Shown: positions 30,329 through 38,871 of the stretch, piece by piece
How positions within the stretch are numbered: the first letter of the stretch is position 1
Layout: the number at the start of each line of letters is the position of its first letter
NCBI GenBank assembly: GCA_016714125.1
Contig: JADJNX010000001.1
Coordinates: 248,001-312,000 of the forward strand
Source: Ignavibacteriales bacterium
GTDB lineage: Bacteria > Bacteroidota > Ignavibacteria > Ignavibacteriales > Ignavibacteriaceae
DNA length: 64,000 nucleotides
Direction of reading: 5' to 3'
Made by a program: the position numbers and the translations under genes
Notes under the pieces: model-generated
Told to the model about the DNA's origin: nothing
What the model saw: only the letters and a program-made list of their open reading frames with translations
The model's database searches: none

Positions 30329-32188
30329 CTACTTCAAGAAAATCATCTTTTTTGAATCAACAAATCCATTCGTCTCAATTCTATAAATATAAATTCCTGT
30401 GGAAAGACTTGATTTAGCCGATTCAACATTAAAGTTTATCTCGTGAATTCCGGACGGTTTATATCCGTTCACTAAAGTCGTAACAAGATTTCCAGTGATG
30501 TCATAAACTTTCAGGGAGACAAATCCGGCTTTTGGAATTTCATAAGAAATTATTGTTGAAGGATTAAATGGATTTGGGAAATTCTGGAAAAGTCCAAAAC
30601 TTTGTGGATGTGAAAGATCAACCAAAATTTCACTTGAATATGTAAAATCTCCATTTAAATCGATCTGTTTTAACCTGTATTTATAAAATCCGGGTTCAGA
30701 CCTTTTATCTTCAAAATAATATCTTACAGGGGAAAGTGATGTCCCTCTCCCTTTTACAAATCCAACTGTTGAGTATGAATAATTTTTGTCAAAAGCAGAT
30801 TCCAGTTTTGCTCTCTCAACATTAAAACCATGATTATTCACCTCGGTCGATGTCTGCCAATCAAGAAAAACCATGTTTTCTTCGATATTAGCAGAAAAAC
30901 CTGTAAGTTCAACGGGCAAAACGGCTGCTGAATCAAAAAACGGTGCTGTCCATATAGACATGGATGAACCATCCGCTCTCATCCAGATAGGATAAACTCT
31001 CCCTTGAAAAGCAGTAATACCTGTATAATCACCAAAAAATACACTTGGGGAGGGGTTAAATGAAGTTTCACTAACCTTAAAATTTTCCCAGGTTAAACCA
31101 CCATCTGCAGATCTTGCCACAAATACATCTGTCAGATTGCTGGTTGTATTCCTTCTGTCATAAAACACCGAATATAGAACACCGGTGGCTTGATCAACAG
31201 TAAGCCAACAAAAAAATTGATGTCTGGATGTGGCATCGCCATTGATTCTTACAGGTGTTCCCCAGTTGTTTCCACCATCTGTGGAGCGAACTACATATAC
31301 ATCTGTATTATTGGATCCTGCTCCCTGATCTGACCAACACACATAAACATTTCCCCGGTGGGCACTTTGTGAAGTGTCGCAGACTGTGATTGGTAAACCG
31401 TTTGCACGGTAAATTCCCGGTACTGAATAATCCCACCCGCCAGGGTGTGAAGCTACAAACTTATCAGTTCCAAATGTTAAGCCACCATCAAGAGATTTAT
31501 CAAAAAGCAAGCCATAGGGACCTGACCAGGCCACATATACTTCGCCATTGGGTCCAACTGCGGGCACAGCACCTTCAACAGTATTATCTTCATCAACACA
31601 GTCCCCACTTCTGTCACTTATTTTTATAGCCGACATCCAGGTAAGTCCTGCATCGGTACTTCTGCTGAATAAAATTCGTGAACTGTCAGAAGCAGCGCCA
31701 CTGCCATAGTTATCAAACTCTGTCCAGGACATGTAGATATTGCCTTTAAATAGTGGACTGTGATAATCCGCAGCCAGCCATTCTTTATCCTGTTCCTTTG
31801 GTGGAGTAAGTCCGACTCCTGCTCCATCGTTCCAGGAAACACCATTGTTTGTTGATCTTTGTACTACAATCCTGTCGATCCAATAACCAACTGTTGGATT
31901 TGAAAGATGCCCATAATAGAGATAACCCCTGTGATCATAAATGAGGCAAGGATCTCCCCACACACCAAGACTTGAAGTCATGGTCTTTTGTGCCCATGTG
32001 GCTCCCCTGTTGGTTGAAGTGTAGAGATAACTGATATTTGAGCCCGCAACAACAACATCGGGATTTAATGGATTGATGGCAATCGAAACCTCATTGGGGC
32101 TATTCGCACTCGTATTGGAAATACGGATATTTTGGATCTGTGGAAAAGCCACAAAAGTTAAAATCAAGGATAAAATAAGAGTTTTCAT
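30329..32188 (-). CDS. Secreted sialidase/BNR-repeat T9SS cargo
   Basis: About 619 residues from the ATG at 32188 (MKTLILSLILTFVAFPQ signal). The body is a six-bladed sialidase-like propeller with repeated Asp-box motifs (STNRGATW, STNNGVSW, STDAGLTW, STDGGNNW, SADGGLTW). A FlgD/Ig-like region follows (LPVELTGFSANIEENMVFLDW), then a T9SS type A domain (FQNFPNPFNPSTIISYEI to KKMIFLK). Catalytic sialidase residues cannot be assigned by eye, so enzymatic activity is unproven. It would be exported and surface-attached or released. Confidence 0.87.
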   Translation of the reverse strand: MKTLILSLILTFVAFPQIQNIRISNTSANSPNEVSIAINPLNPDVVVAGSNISYLYTSTNRGATWAQKTMTSSLGVWGDPCLIYDHRGYLYYGHLSNPTVGYWIDRIVVQRSTNNGVSWNDGAGVGLTPPKEQDKEWLAADYHSPLFKGNIYMSWTEFDNYGSGAASDSSRILFSRSTDAGLTWMSAIKISDRSGDCVDEDNTVEGAVPAVGPNGEVYVAWSGPYGLLFDKSLDGGLTFGTDKFVASHPGGWDYSVPGIYRANGLPITVCDTSQSAHRGNVYVCWSDQGAGSNNTDVYVVRSTDGGNNWGTPVRINGDATSRHQFFCWLTVDQATGVLYSVFYDRRNTTSNLTDVFVARSADGGLTWENFKVSETSFNPSPSVFFGDYTGITAFQGRVYPIWMRADGSSMSIWTAPFFDSAAVLPVELTGFSANIEENMVFLDWQTSTEVNNHGFNVERAKLESAFDKNYSYSTVGFVKGRGTSLSPVRYYFEDKRSEPGFYKYRLKQIDLNGDFTYSSEILVDLSHPQSFGLFQNFPNPFNPSTIISYEIPKAGFVSLKVYDITGNLVTTLVNGYKPSGIHEINFNVESAKSSLSTGIYIYRIETNGFVDSKKMIFLK

Positions 32189-32272
32189 ACATTCGCTTTT
32201 CGATGGAAAAGAATTAATTTTTAAATAGTAAATCCAGCCTTTAGAATAGAATTTCCTGTTACTCACAAAATA

Positions 32273-32996
32273 TTATTGAGTGCCATGTTTAATGAGATTG
32301 ATCATCTCTCTTACTGCTTGATCAATACCAACAAACATTGCCCGGGCAACAACTGAGTGACCGATGCTCACTTCATCAATTGTATGAATCGTGCGAAATA
32401 GTTTGATATTGTTATAATCAAGCCCGTGCCCTGCATTAACCGTCAAATGATTGTCGTGAGCATATTTGGCGGCAGCTTCAATTTTATCGAGTTCCTCAAC
32501 TTTTCCCTCTTCAGTTTTGTGTTCAGCAAAAACACCCGTGTGAATCTCAATCATGTCGGCATCAGTTTCAAGGGAGGCGTCAATCTGATCCATAGAGGGT
32601 TCAATAAAAAGAGAAACTTTTATTCCCGCATCATGAAGCCTTTTGTTGGCTTCTTTTATATTGTTCAAATTTGAAACAACATCCAGACCACCTTCGGTGG
32701 TAAGCTCCTGTCTCTTTTCAGGGACAAGGGTCGCCATTTCAGGTTTAAGATCACAAGCTATCCTGATGATATCCTCATGAGTTGCCATTTCAAGGTCAAG
32801 TTTTGTTGTTATCACCTGCTTCAACAGATAAACATCCCTGTCTCTTATATGTCGCCTGTCTTCCCTTAAATGTACAACAATTCCATCCGCACCCGCCTGC
32901 TCGGCAATAAGTGCTGCTAAAACTGGATCAGGCTGGTCTCCACCACGGGAATTTCTTACTGTTGCAAAATGATCTATATTCAAACAAAAAACGCAT
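32273..32996 (-). CDS. pdxJ: Pyridoxine 5'-phosphate synthase
   Basis: Condenses deoxyxylulose phosphate with aminoacetone phosphate in vitamin B6 synthesis. It is a TIM barrel with NIDHFATVRNSRGG, DGIVVHLREDRRHI, SLFIEPS and the C-terminal VNAGHGLDY and EVSIGHSVVARA. The literal frame has only a TTG start at 32983. Removing one A from the A6 run at 32986-32991 connects an ATG at 32996 (MRFCLNIDH), which has a strong AGAGGA ribosome-binding site seven bases upstream, so that is the real start. Confidence 0.94.
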
Positions 32997-33257
32997 CGCT
33001 TTTCCTCTACAATTATTCTAACTGAAATGTAAAATTACAAAGGTAATAGATTGAATCAAAATTCAATTTAATCTTTTACTGCCATAAAACAAAAATCTGA
33101 CTGTAAACTGCCTCTTTTATCACTTTGATTAGTGAACTTAACAAAAATAATGATAAAAAATCGATACTATTGGAACATTATCGGGTTATCCAGTTGTTAA
33201 ATTATGTAAACATTTAATTAAATAGAATTAATAATCATTATTCAATCGGAGTATAAT

Positions 33258-34121
33258 TTGGCAAGAGTAGTTTTAATGTTCCTTATTATGGCGGGTGCCG
33301 CTTTAGCCCAGCATTTTATCCCGTTTCATGATAAGCAAACAACCGAGTACAAGGATTTTCTAAAACTATATAAAATAACGACTGTTCTTGAGCAGGTTAT
33401 CTCAACCGACTCAACTTTTGTTAACATACCTGACCCCTCTTCTGAAACACTTTTTACTTTCGACGAAAATGGCAACCTGCTAACAGCAAAATTTAAAGCA
33501 TTTAATTATGTTCTCTCCACTGTTGACAGTTTTGTTTATAACAAAGCCGGGAAACTTCAAACTATTGTTTCATACACAATTGAAGGGCATGCTTCGGAGG
33601 GTGCAAACATTACCACAATACTCGACTTTGTTTATTCAAAAGAAAATGGTCAATTATCGAAAGTATTGCACAAAGAAACTGAGGATGGAAAAACCAAAGA
33701 TTGTGGCTCCTATGACTATGAGTATAACAAAAACTCAACTCTCAAACAGATAACTGATAATACAAAAATCGTTTTCATGGAAGAAGTTATGCCACAGTGT
33801 AACTATATCTTCGATGACCGTGGGAACCTTGTTAAAGAGGACTCCAAGATTCGCACAGCGACTCACGAATATGACTCAAACGGAAAAATTGTAAAGTCTG
33901 TGGAAATTATGGAAGGGTTGGATCCATACACAACAACATACTCTTACGATAAAAGTGGAACTTTGTTAAAGAAGAAAACTGAAAGTTCTACTACTTTCGG
34001 AGATGCCGATTATATGTATGCAGCTACGGGTGTTCTTTCTTCCATTCAAGAGAAGTGGATTTACGGATACGATATCCCCACTACTTACCTGGTCTTATCT
34101 TATTGGTATAATGTTAACTAA
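33258..34121 (+). CDS. Secreted YD-repeat-like protein, first of a tandem pair
   Basis: 287 residues from a TTG with CGGAG six bases upstream. A signal peptide ends LAQHFIPF. The mature part contains repeated units of the form Phe/Tyr-x-Tyr-Asp-x-x-Gly-x-Leu (TFDENGNLLTA, YNKAGKLQTI, FDDRGNLVKE, YDSNGKIVKS, YDKSGTLLKK), the beta-hairpin YD/RHS style of repeat. There is no RHS core or toxin domain; it is a short stand-alone form. Function unknown. The next gene is a diverged copy. Confidence 0.75.
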   Translation: MARVVLMFLIMAGAALAQHFIPFHDKQTTEYKDFLKLYKITTVLEQVISTDSTFVNIPDPSSETLFTFDENGNLLTAKFKAFNYVLSTVDSFVYNKAGKLQTIVSYTIEGHASEGANITTILDFVYSKENGQLSKVLHKETEDGKTKDCGSYDYEYNKNSTLKQITDNTKIVFMEEVMPQCNYIFDDRGNLVKEDSKIRTATHEYDSNGKIVKSVEIMEGLDPYTTTYSYDKSGTLLKKKTESSTTFGDADYMYAATGVLSSIQEKWIYGYDIPTTYLVLSYWYNVN

Positions 34122-34130
34122 AGGAAATTT

Positions 34131-34961
34131 ATGAAGTACCTTATCACTATACTCCTGTCTGCGCTACCCCTTCTTGCACAGGATTTTATTCCATTTTCAG
34201 AAAAAATGACGCCCGAGTGGCAAAAAAAGATAAAAGCAGCAGGTGTAATAAATGAGAGGGAATATGTTGTTGAAAAGAATTTGGAGCCAAATTCATATCA
34301 ATATTATGTTGCCTCTGTTTATGATGCAAATGGAAAACTCCAATCAGTTTCGCAGAAACTAAGGATAGATGATCACCCCGGCGATTATTATTATACCTGG
34401 AATTCAGAAGGCAAACTTTCGGAGATATTCTATTCCTGGAAAGGCAACGACGGTTCAAAAGTGAAACATAAATATGAGTTCACCTACGATGCAGGAAAAT
34501 TGAGTTATGTGGCACTTTATGACCTAACAAACGGAGGCTCGGGTGCAATGAGACAGTGGAATTATGAATATTCTAATAAAGGAGCCCTGGCCAGAATTGT
34601 ATCCAAGGTTTTCTCTCATTCCGAAAGTGGTGAATTTTCGGTTATGGGTACCTATGAATATGATGCGAAAGGAAGACTTTCAACTTTTTCTTCTGAATTC
34701 CATAAAACCACCTTTTCATATACCAAAGATGGAAAACTTGATAAAAAAGTTCTGGAATCATCAGATATCAAAATAACTGAAAAATACGATTATGATAAGG
34801 CAGGTAACCTGGTTAAAATCTCAAACACCGGTGATGCCGCTTCAATATTTGATGAGATCAAAAATAACAATTCAGGCCTTCCAATCCTGAAAAAATCACT
34901 TATCAAAGTACATGATCTCGACGATGAGATTGTCGAAATTCATTACTCTTATACGAAATAG
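34131..34961 (+). CDS. Secreted YD-repeat-like protein, second of a tandem pair
   Basis: 276 residues starting nine bases after the previous gene, with AAAGGAAA as ribosome-binding site. The signal peptide ends LLAQDFIPF, matching the AQHFIPF of its neighbour. It has the same kind of repeats (YDANGKLQSV, YDAGKLSYVA, YDAKGRLSTF, YTKDGKLDKK, YDKAGNLVKI). The pair is a local duplication, cotranscribed and ended by a shared terminator. Confidence 0.75.
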   Translation: MKYLITILLSALPLLAQDFIPFSEKMTPEWQKKIKAAGVINEREYVVEKNLEPNSYQYYVASVYDANGKLQSVSQKLRIDDHPGDYYYTWNSEGKLSEIFYSWKGNDGSKVKHKYEFTYDAGKLSYVALYDLTNGGSGAMRQWNYEYSNKGALARIVSKVFSHSESGEFSVMGTYEYDAKGRLSTFSSEFHKTTFSYTKDGKLDKKVLESSDIKITEKYDYDKAGNLVKISNTGDAASIFDEIKNNNSGLPILKKSLIKVHDLDDEIVEIHYSYTK

Positions 34962-34975
34962 TAGCCAATATTGAC

Positions 34976-35013
34976 AAAAAAAAGGCTGCCGGAACAATGG
35001 CAGCCTTTTTTTT
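34976..35013. terminator. Bidirectional intrinsic terminator
   Basis: Stem AAAGGCTGCC/GGCAGCCTTT (34981-34990 with 34999-35008) has an A-run before it and a T-run (35006-35013) after it. It serves both the YD-repeat pair on the plus strand and the winged-helix-like gene on the minus strand. Confidence 0.85.
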
Positions 35014-35035
35014 AAGTTCTTTTTTCGGAATTATT

Positions 35036-35992
35036 TCAACTCTTCCCTTTTAACAATCTCTCCACAAAAGCATCTGAATTAAACTTGTCTGACAACTCAG
35101 TCATATATTCATTTAGTGCATTGATAACCTCAAGTTGCCAAAGGAATTCAGTGATTTCTTCCCCTTCATGTGTCTGTTTTGGTTGTTCAGATTTCCTTTT
35201 GCCAAGATTGTTCAAAAATTCACAGTATTCTCTAAAAATTTCTGATCCCTTTTGAAGCTCATGAAATTCGAGAACATCCTGCGACACAAACTTTAATATT
35301 ATTTCAAAATACTCAGGCTCACCCAGTTTTATCATTCGTTCGAGTAGCCATTGATCAATTTTGAAATATCTCGAAACATGAAAATCAGGGATAGACCCTG
35401 ACAGCGGGTTTGGTCTTCTTTTGTCGGGATCGATACAAATGGAGGCAGCAGTAAAAAAACCAAGATAGGTTAACATCCAGCTTTTTTCTTTTTCATCTTT
35501 GTCATAAAGTTTTACAAGTCCCATCTCCTTAAGTGACGAAATCGCAAACCTCAAATTGGTTTTGCAGCGTGTAACTCCGGTATCGGTAATAAAAATATCG
35601 GCAGCTGTTAAACTGTGAATCTTATGGTATTCAACAAATTGATCAACTATTTCAAAAAGAGAATAACCACCCTTGTAAAGTTCATTGTAGTGAGTGAGAA
35701 GAAAAACCATCAACCAATATTGATAGTCCATCGGAGTAATTGCTTTTGCCGACTCTTTGTCCTCATTTGAGAAAATATCCCTGTCAACCCAAAAGAAACT
35801 TTTTGCAATTCTCTCAGAATAGATTTTTGCATTATAAGACGGGATATCATGTTTCTTCTTGATCCTCTCAAGTTCACCTTCCACCAGGTATATGAGGTGT
35901 TTAAGATGGGTATCTTCTCCGGGGTGAAGTTTTTCCTTCTGAACTGAAATCAGCAGGTCTTCAAGAACATTCAGGATTTCAAAGTTATGCAT
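35036..35992 (-). CDS. Uncharacterised cytosolic protein with a winged-helix-like segment
   Basis: 318 residues, no signal or membrane segment, mostly helical. A central stretch (TGVTRCKTNLRFAISSLKEMGLVKLYDKD, about residues 137-165) has the helix-turn-helix and wing layout of a transcriptional or accessory DNA-binding domain. The flanks are helical and acidic, with no family I recognise. It is monocistronic. A regulatory role is only a guess from the fold. Confidence 0.6.
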   Translation of the reverse strand: MHNFEILNVLEDLLISVQKEKLHPGEDTHLKHLIYLVEGELERIKKKHDIPSYNAKIYSERIAKSFFWVDRDIFSNEDKESAKAITPMDYQYWLMVFLLTHYNELYKGGYSLFEIVDQFVEYHKIHSLTAADIFITDTGVTRCKTNLRFAISSLKEMGLVKLYDKDEKEKSWMLTYLGFFTAASICIDPDKRRPNPLSGSIPDFHVSRYFKIDQWLLERMIKLGEPEYFEIILKFVSQDVLEFHELQKGSEIFREYCEFLNNLGKRKSEQPKQTHEGEEITEFLWQLEVINALNEYMTELSDKFNSDAFVERLLKGKS

Positions 35993-36135
35993 ATAAATTT
36001 GTGATATCTATTCAGGTTATTAGGCTCAATCGACAGGTTTTAACAATTCATCCAAATCGACTTTTTTACTTTATCAATTTGGACAAAACCATCATATTAA
36101 AATAATTAAGTTTTTGGAAAGAATCCACATCAATT

Positions 36136-36166
36136 AAAAAAAAAGCTGCCAAAAATGACAGCCTTA
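36136..36166 (-). terminator. Intrinsic terminator of endonuclease III gene
   Basis: On the minus strand, GCTGTCA and TGGCAGC form a seven-pair stem (one G-U) around a TTTT loop, followed by nine U (A-run 36136-36144). It lies past the stop at 36203. Confidence 0.75.
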
Positions 36167-36202
36167 AAATCACAATAATTCTACTAAAAATATTTGCAAC
36201 TT

Positions 36203-36913
36203 TCACAAATTATCAAGAAGTAAAAAATTGTTGTGAGGATATTTTTTTTCATCCCCTGAAGTGTTTTTCTCTTTAAATTCACAAATTTGCAATAATGGAC
36301 AGTTGGAACAATCGGGATTTGTTGGTTTACAAAACTCTCGCCCGAGCAGGATCAGGTTGCTGTGAAAACTGTGTGCAAGGCCATCAGGAATTTTGCCCAA
36401 CAGGTAATTGAATGTCTTTTCAGGTTGGTTGCTTGAAACCAGCCCCACCCTGTTAACTATCCTGTTCACATGAGTATCAACCGGACAAACATTTCTCCTC
36501 AGAGAAAACAGCAGGACACAAGACGCAGTCTTCACGCCAACACCTTTATATGATGTCAATTCATCAAGGATATCTGAATCTTCCATCGCTTGTGTATGGT
36601 CAAGATTGAGTGTACGCTTTTTTTCAAAAAGATCGTTTAACACCTCCAGAATGGCTGCCGATTTTTGTTTCCCCAAACCCGCAACTTTAATTTCCTCTTC
36701 CAGTTCTTTCCTGTCAAGTTGTCTGACTTCCTCCCAGGAAGAATATTTATCCTTCAAATTACGGTATGCCCTCCAGGAATTTTTATCATTTGTATTCTGA
36801 GACAAAATCGTACCAATCAAAACATCCAGAGGATTCTGCATCCCCTCACTTCGTTTTGGGACACCATAATATTCACGGAGGAGAGAGTCGATTTTTTTTA
36901 TTAGAGATTCCAT
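36203..36913 (-). CDS. nth: Endonuclease III-type DNA glycosylase/AP lyase
   Basis: Base-excision repair of oxidised pyrimidines. The helix-hairpin-helix is TSYKGVGVKTASCVL with the catalytic Lys, and the catalytic Asp is in CPVDTHVNRI. The 4Fe-4S cluster has the canonical Cx6Cx2Cx5C spacing (CKPTNPDCSNCPLLQIC). 236 residues, normal for the family, with about 20 extra polar residues at the C-terminus. It is divergent from the phosphohexomutase, with two opposed octamer arrays between them. Confidence 0.95.
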   Translation of the reverse strand: MESLIKKIDSLLREYYGVPKRSEGMQNPLDVLIGTILSQNTNDKNSWRAYRNLKDKYSSWEEVRQLDRKELEEEIKVAGLGKQKSAAILEVLNDLFEKKRTLNLDHTQAMEDSDILDELTSYKGVGVKTASCVLLFSLRRNVCPVDTHVNRIVNRVGLVSSNQPEKTFNYLLGKIPDGLAHSFHSNLILLGREFCKPTNPDCSNCPLLQICEFKEKNTSGDEKKYPHNNFLLLDNL

Positions 36914-36934
36914 AAGATTGAGCCTGAGTGACCT

Positions 36935-36982
36935 GAGTACTTGAGTACTTGAGTACCTGAGTACCTGAGTACCTGAGTACTT
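36935..36982 (+). repeat. Octamer tandem array C (six units)
   Basis: Six uninterrupted units of GAGTACTT or GAGTACCT, flanked by decayed units on both sides, immediately upstream of the nth start. Its orientation is opposite to array D, 100 bases away. Confidence 0.88.
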
Positions 36983-37082
36983 TAGTGTTTGAATATTGAG
37001 GAGAAATTCTCGTTATTACTTGAAGTACTCGCATTATTTTTAGTAATTTTGAATTAACTAATTTTAAAATACGAAACTCAAA

Positions 37083-37114
37083 GAACACTCGAGTACTCTG
37101 GTACTCAAGTACTC
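37083..37114 (+). repeat. Octamer tandem array D (four units)
   Basis: Units GAACACTC, GAGTACTC, TGGTACTC and AAGTACTC just upstream of the phosphohexomutase start. AAGTACTC is the reverse complement of the GAGTACTT unit in array C, so arrays C and D could pair into a long imperfect stem. Confidence 0.75.
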
Positions 37115-37135
37115 AAGTTCAAAAAAGGAGCATCC

Positions 37136-38485
37136 ATGCCAACATTAATGGTAAGCATTTCAGGGATTAGGGGAATAGTCGGCGACGGTCTCGATCCCGA
37201 AACTCTCGTTAGTTTTACATCAGCGTATGCCAAATGGATTGGCAGCGGAACGGTTGTGATCGGAAGAGATTCCAGAATCACGGGCGCAATGGTAAGTTCG
37301 ATCACAGCAGGAACTCTGAATGCTCTCGGAATAAATGTGGTGGATATCGGAATTGTCCCCACCCCTACAGTTCAGTTTGCGGTTAAAACTTTGGGTGCCC
37401 AGGGTGGAATTGCAATCTCAGCAAGTCACAATCCCAATGAATGGAACGCACTTAAATTGTTGAACTCCACGGGTCAGTTTATGTCACCTGACGAACACAA
37501 TGCAATGAAAAAATTCCTTGGTGAAAAAGCCGATTATAAACGTTGGGATGGAATTGGTCATTCGACATTTAATTCTACAATGTTGAAACTTCACAAAGAA
37601 AAAGCAATTGCCCTTCCTTATATCGATATGGAATTGATCAGATCGAAGAAATTTAAAGTGGTGGTTGACTGTGTGAATGGTGCCGGTGTTTATGTAATTC
37701 CTGAACTGCTTCGTGATTTTGGTTGTGAGGTTATCGAAATGAATTGTGAAAAAACCGGAATTTTCCCCCGTATGCCCGAACCACTGCCTGAAAATCTCGT
37801 GGATACGATGAAAAAAGTTAAAGAAACAGGTGCGGACTTTGGTGTGGTTGTTGATCCCGATGCTGACCGTCTTGTGCTCATCACAGATGAAGGTGAACCA
37901 TTTAGTGAAGAGAATACAATCTCTCATGTGGTTAAATGGGTACTTTCAAAAACCCCCGGCTCAGTGGTAGTAAATCTTTCCACCACCAGAACAGTTGATG
38001 ATATTGCAGCAGCGGCTGGTTGTAAGGTGTTCCGTTCCCCTGTTGGTGAAGCAAATGTTGTTCAGATGATGAAGGAAACTGGTGCAGTTATTGGTGGTGA
38101 AGGTAGTGGTGGAGTTTTCTATCCGGCACTTCATTACGGTAGAGATTCACTGGTTGGGGTCGCCATAACGCTTCAACATCTGGCAGAATTTGGTGGAAAA
38201 CTTTCAGAAATGAAAAGAGCCCTTCCACAATACAGTATCGCAAAAAAGAAGATCGACATTTCAGGAAAATCTCCTGATGAAGTTCTTCAGGCAATGGTTG
38301 AAAAATATAAAAACGAAAAAGTAAATACTGATGACGGTTTAAGGATAGACTTCCCTGATCACTGGGTACATTTCAGAAAGTCAAATACAGAACCGATAAT
38401 CCGTGTTATTGCCGAGGCAACTTCTTATGATGTGGCTGTAAACCTCTGTGAAAAATACTTTGCAGAGATCAAATCCCTGCTTTAA
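37136..38485 (+). CDS. Phosphoglucosamine mutase-like alpha-D-phosphohexomutase
   Basis: 449 residues with the four phosphohexomutase signatures: phosphoserine loop ISASHNPNEWNA, metal-binding DPDADRLVL, sugar loop GGEGSGGVFYP and phosphate loop RKSNTEPIIRV. The GEGSGG loop and overall length are closest to the GlmM/archaeal-type phosphoglucosamine or phosphoglucomutases, unlike the ManB-type protein at 1583 (GGEMSAHHYF). It likely supplies GlcN-1-P for peptidoglycan, but mannose or glucose phosphates cannot be excluded. AAAGGAG precedes the ATG. Confidence 0.88.
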   Translation: MPTLMVSISGIRGIVGDGLDPETLVSFTSAYAKWIGSGTVVIGRDSRITGAMVSSITAGTLNALGINVVDIGIVPTPTVQFAVKTLGAQGGIAISASHNPNEWNALKLLNSTGQFMSPDEHNAMKKFLGEKADYKRWDGIGHSTFNSTMLKLHKEKAIALPYIDMELIRSKKFKVVVDCVNGAGVYVIPELLRDFGCEVIEMNCEKTGIFPRMPEPLPENLVDTMKKVKETGADFGVVVDPDADRLVLITDEGEPFSEENTISHVVKWVLSKTPGSVVVNLSTTRTVDDIAAAAGCKVFRSPVGEANVVQMMKETGAVIGGEGSGGVFYPALHYGRDSLVGVAITLQHLAEFGGKLSEMKRALPQYSIAKKKIDISGKSPDEVLQAMVEKYKNEKVNTDDGLRIDFPDHWVHFRKSNTEPIIRVIAEATSYDVAVNLCEKYFAEIKSLL

Positions 38486-38871
38486 TGCAAAATTCAAAAA
38501 ATGCAGTAATTCAGGATTAATACTTCGGAAATAATAGAATTTCACTCCATATCCTCCCCTCGCCTTTTAGGAGAGGGTCGGGGTGTGTGCGTTCCGTTGT
38601 TAACCATGAACCCTATATTCTGCACTAATTTTATATATATCCTGTTACAAGATTATTAACACCGAATTAACTAAAAAAAACTTTTAATAAATATATATAT
38701 TTTACTAAATTGCAACCTGTTCTTAATTTAATCCTAATCGTCATCTGATATGTACATTTATCACAGTAATATGCCGTTCGTCACACAATAGACAAAACCC
38801 CGGAACCCGATTGATTCTGCATAGTAGAATCAGTAAACGATTTCAAATTTAATTACCCGGAGACACACAAC
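38486..38871. other. Intergenic region, no gene seen
   Basis: 386 bases between the phosphohexomutase and the M48-TPR gene. It contains a GC-rich inverted motif (CCCTC around 38550 with GAGGG near 38572, loop rich in T) of the kind scattered between genes in many genomes, then a very AT-rich stretch (about 38630-38720) that may hold the promoter of the downstream gene. No open frame or RNA gene was recognised. Confidence 0.5.
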
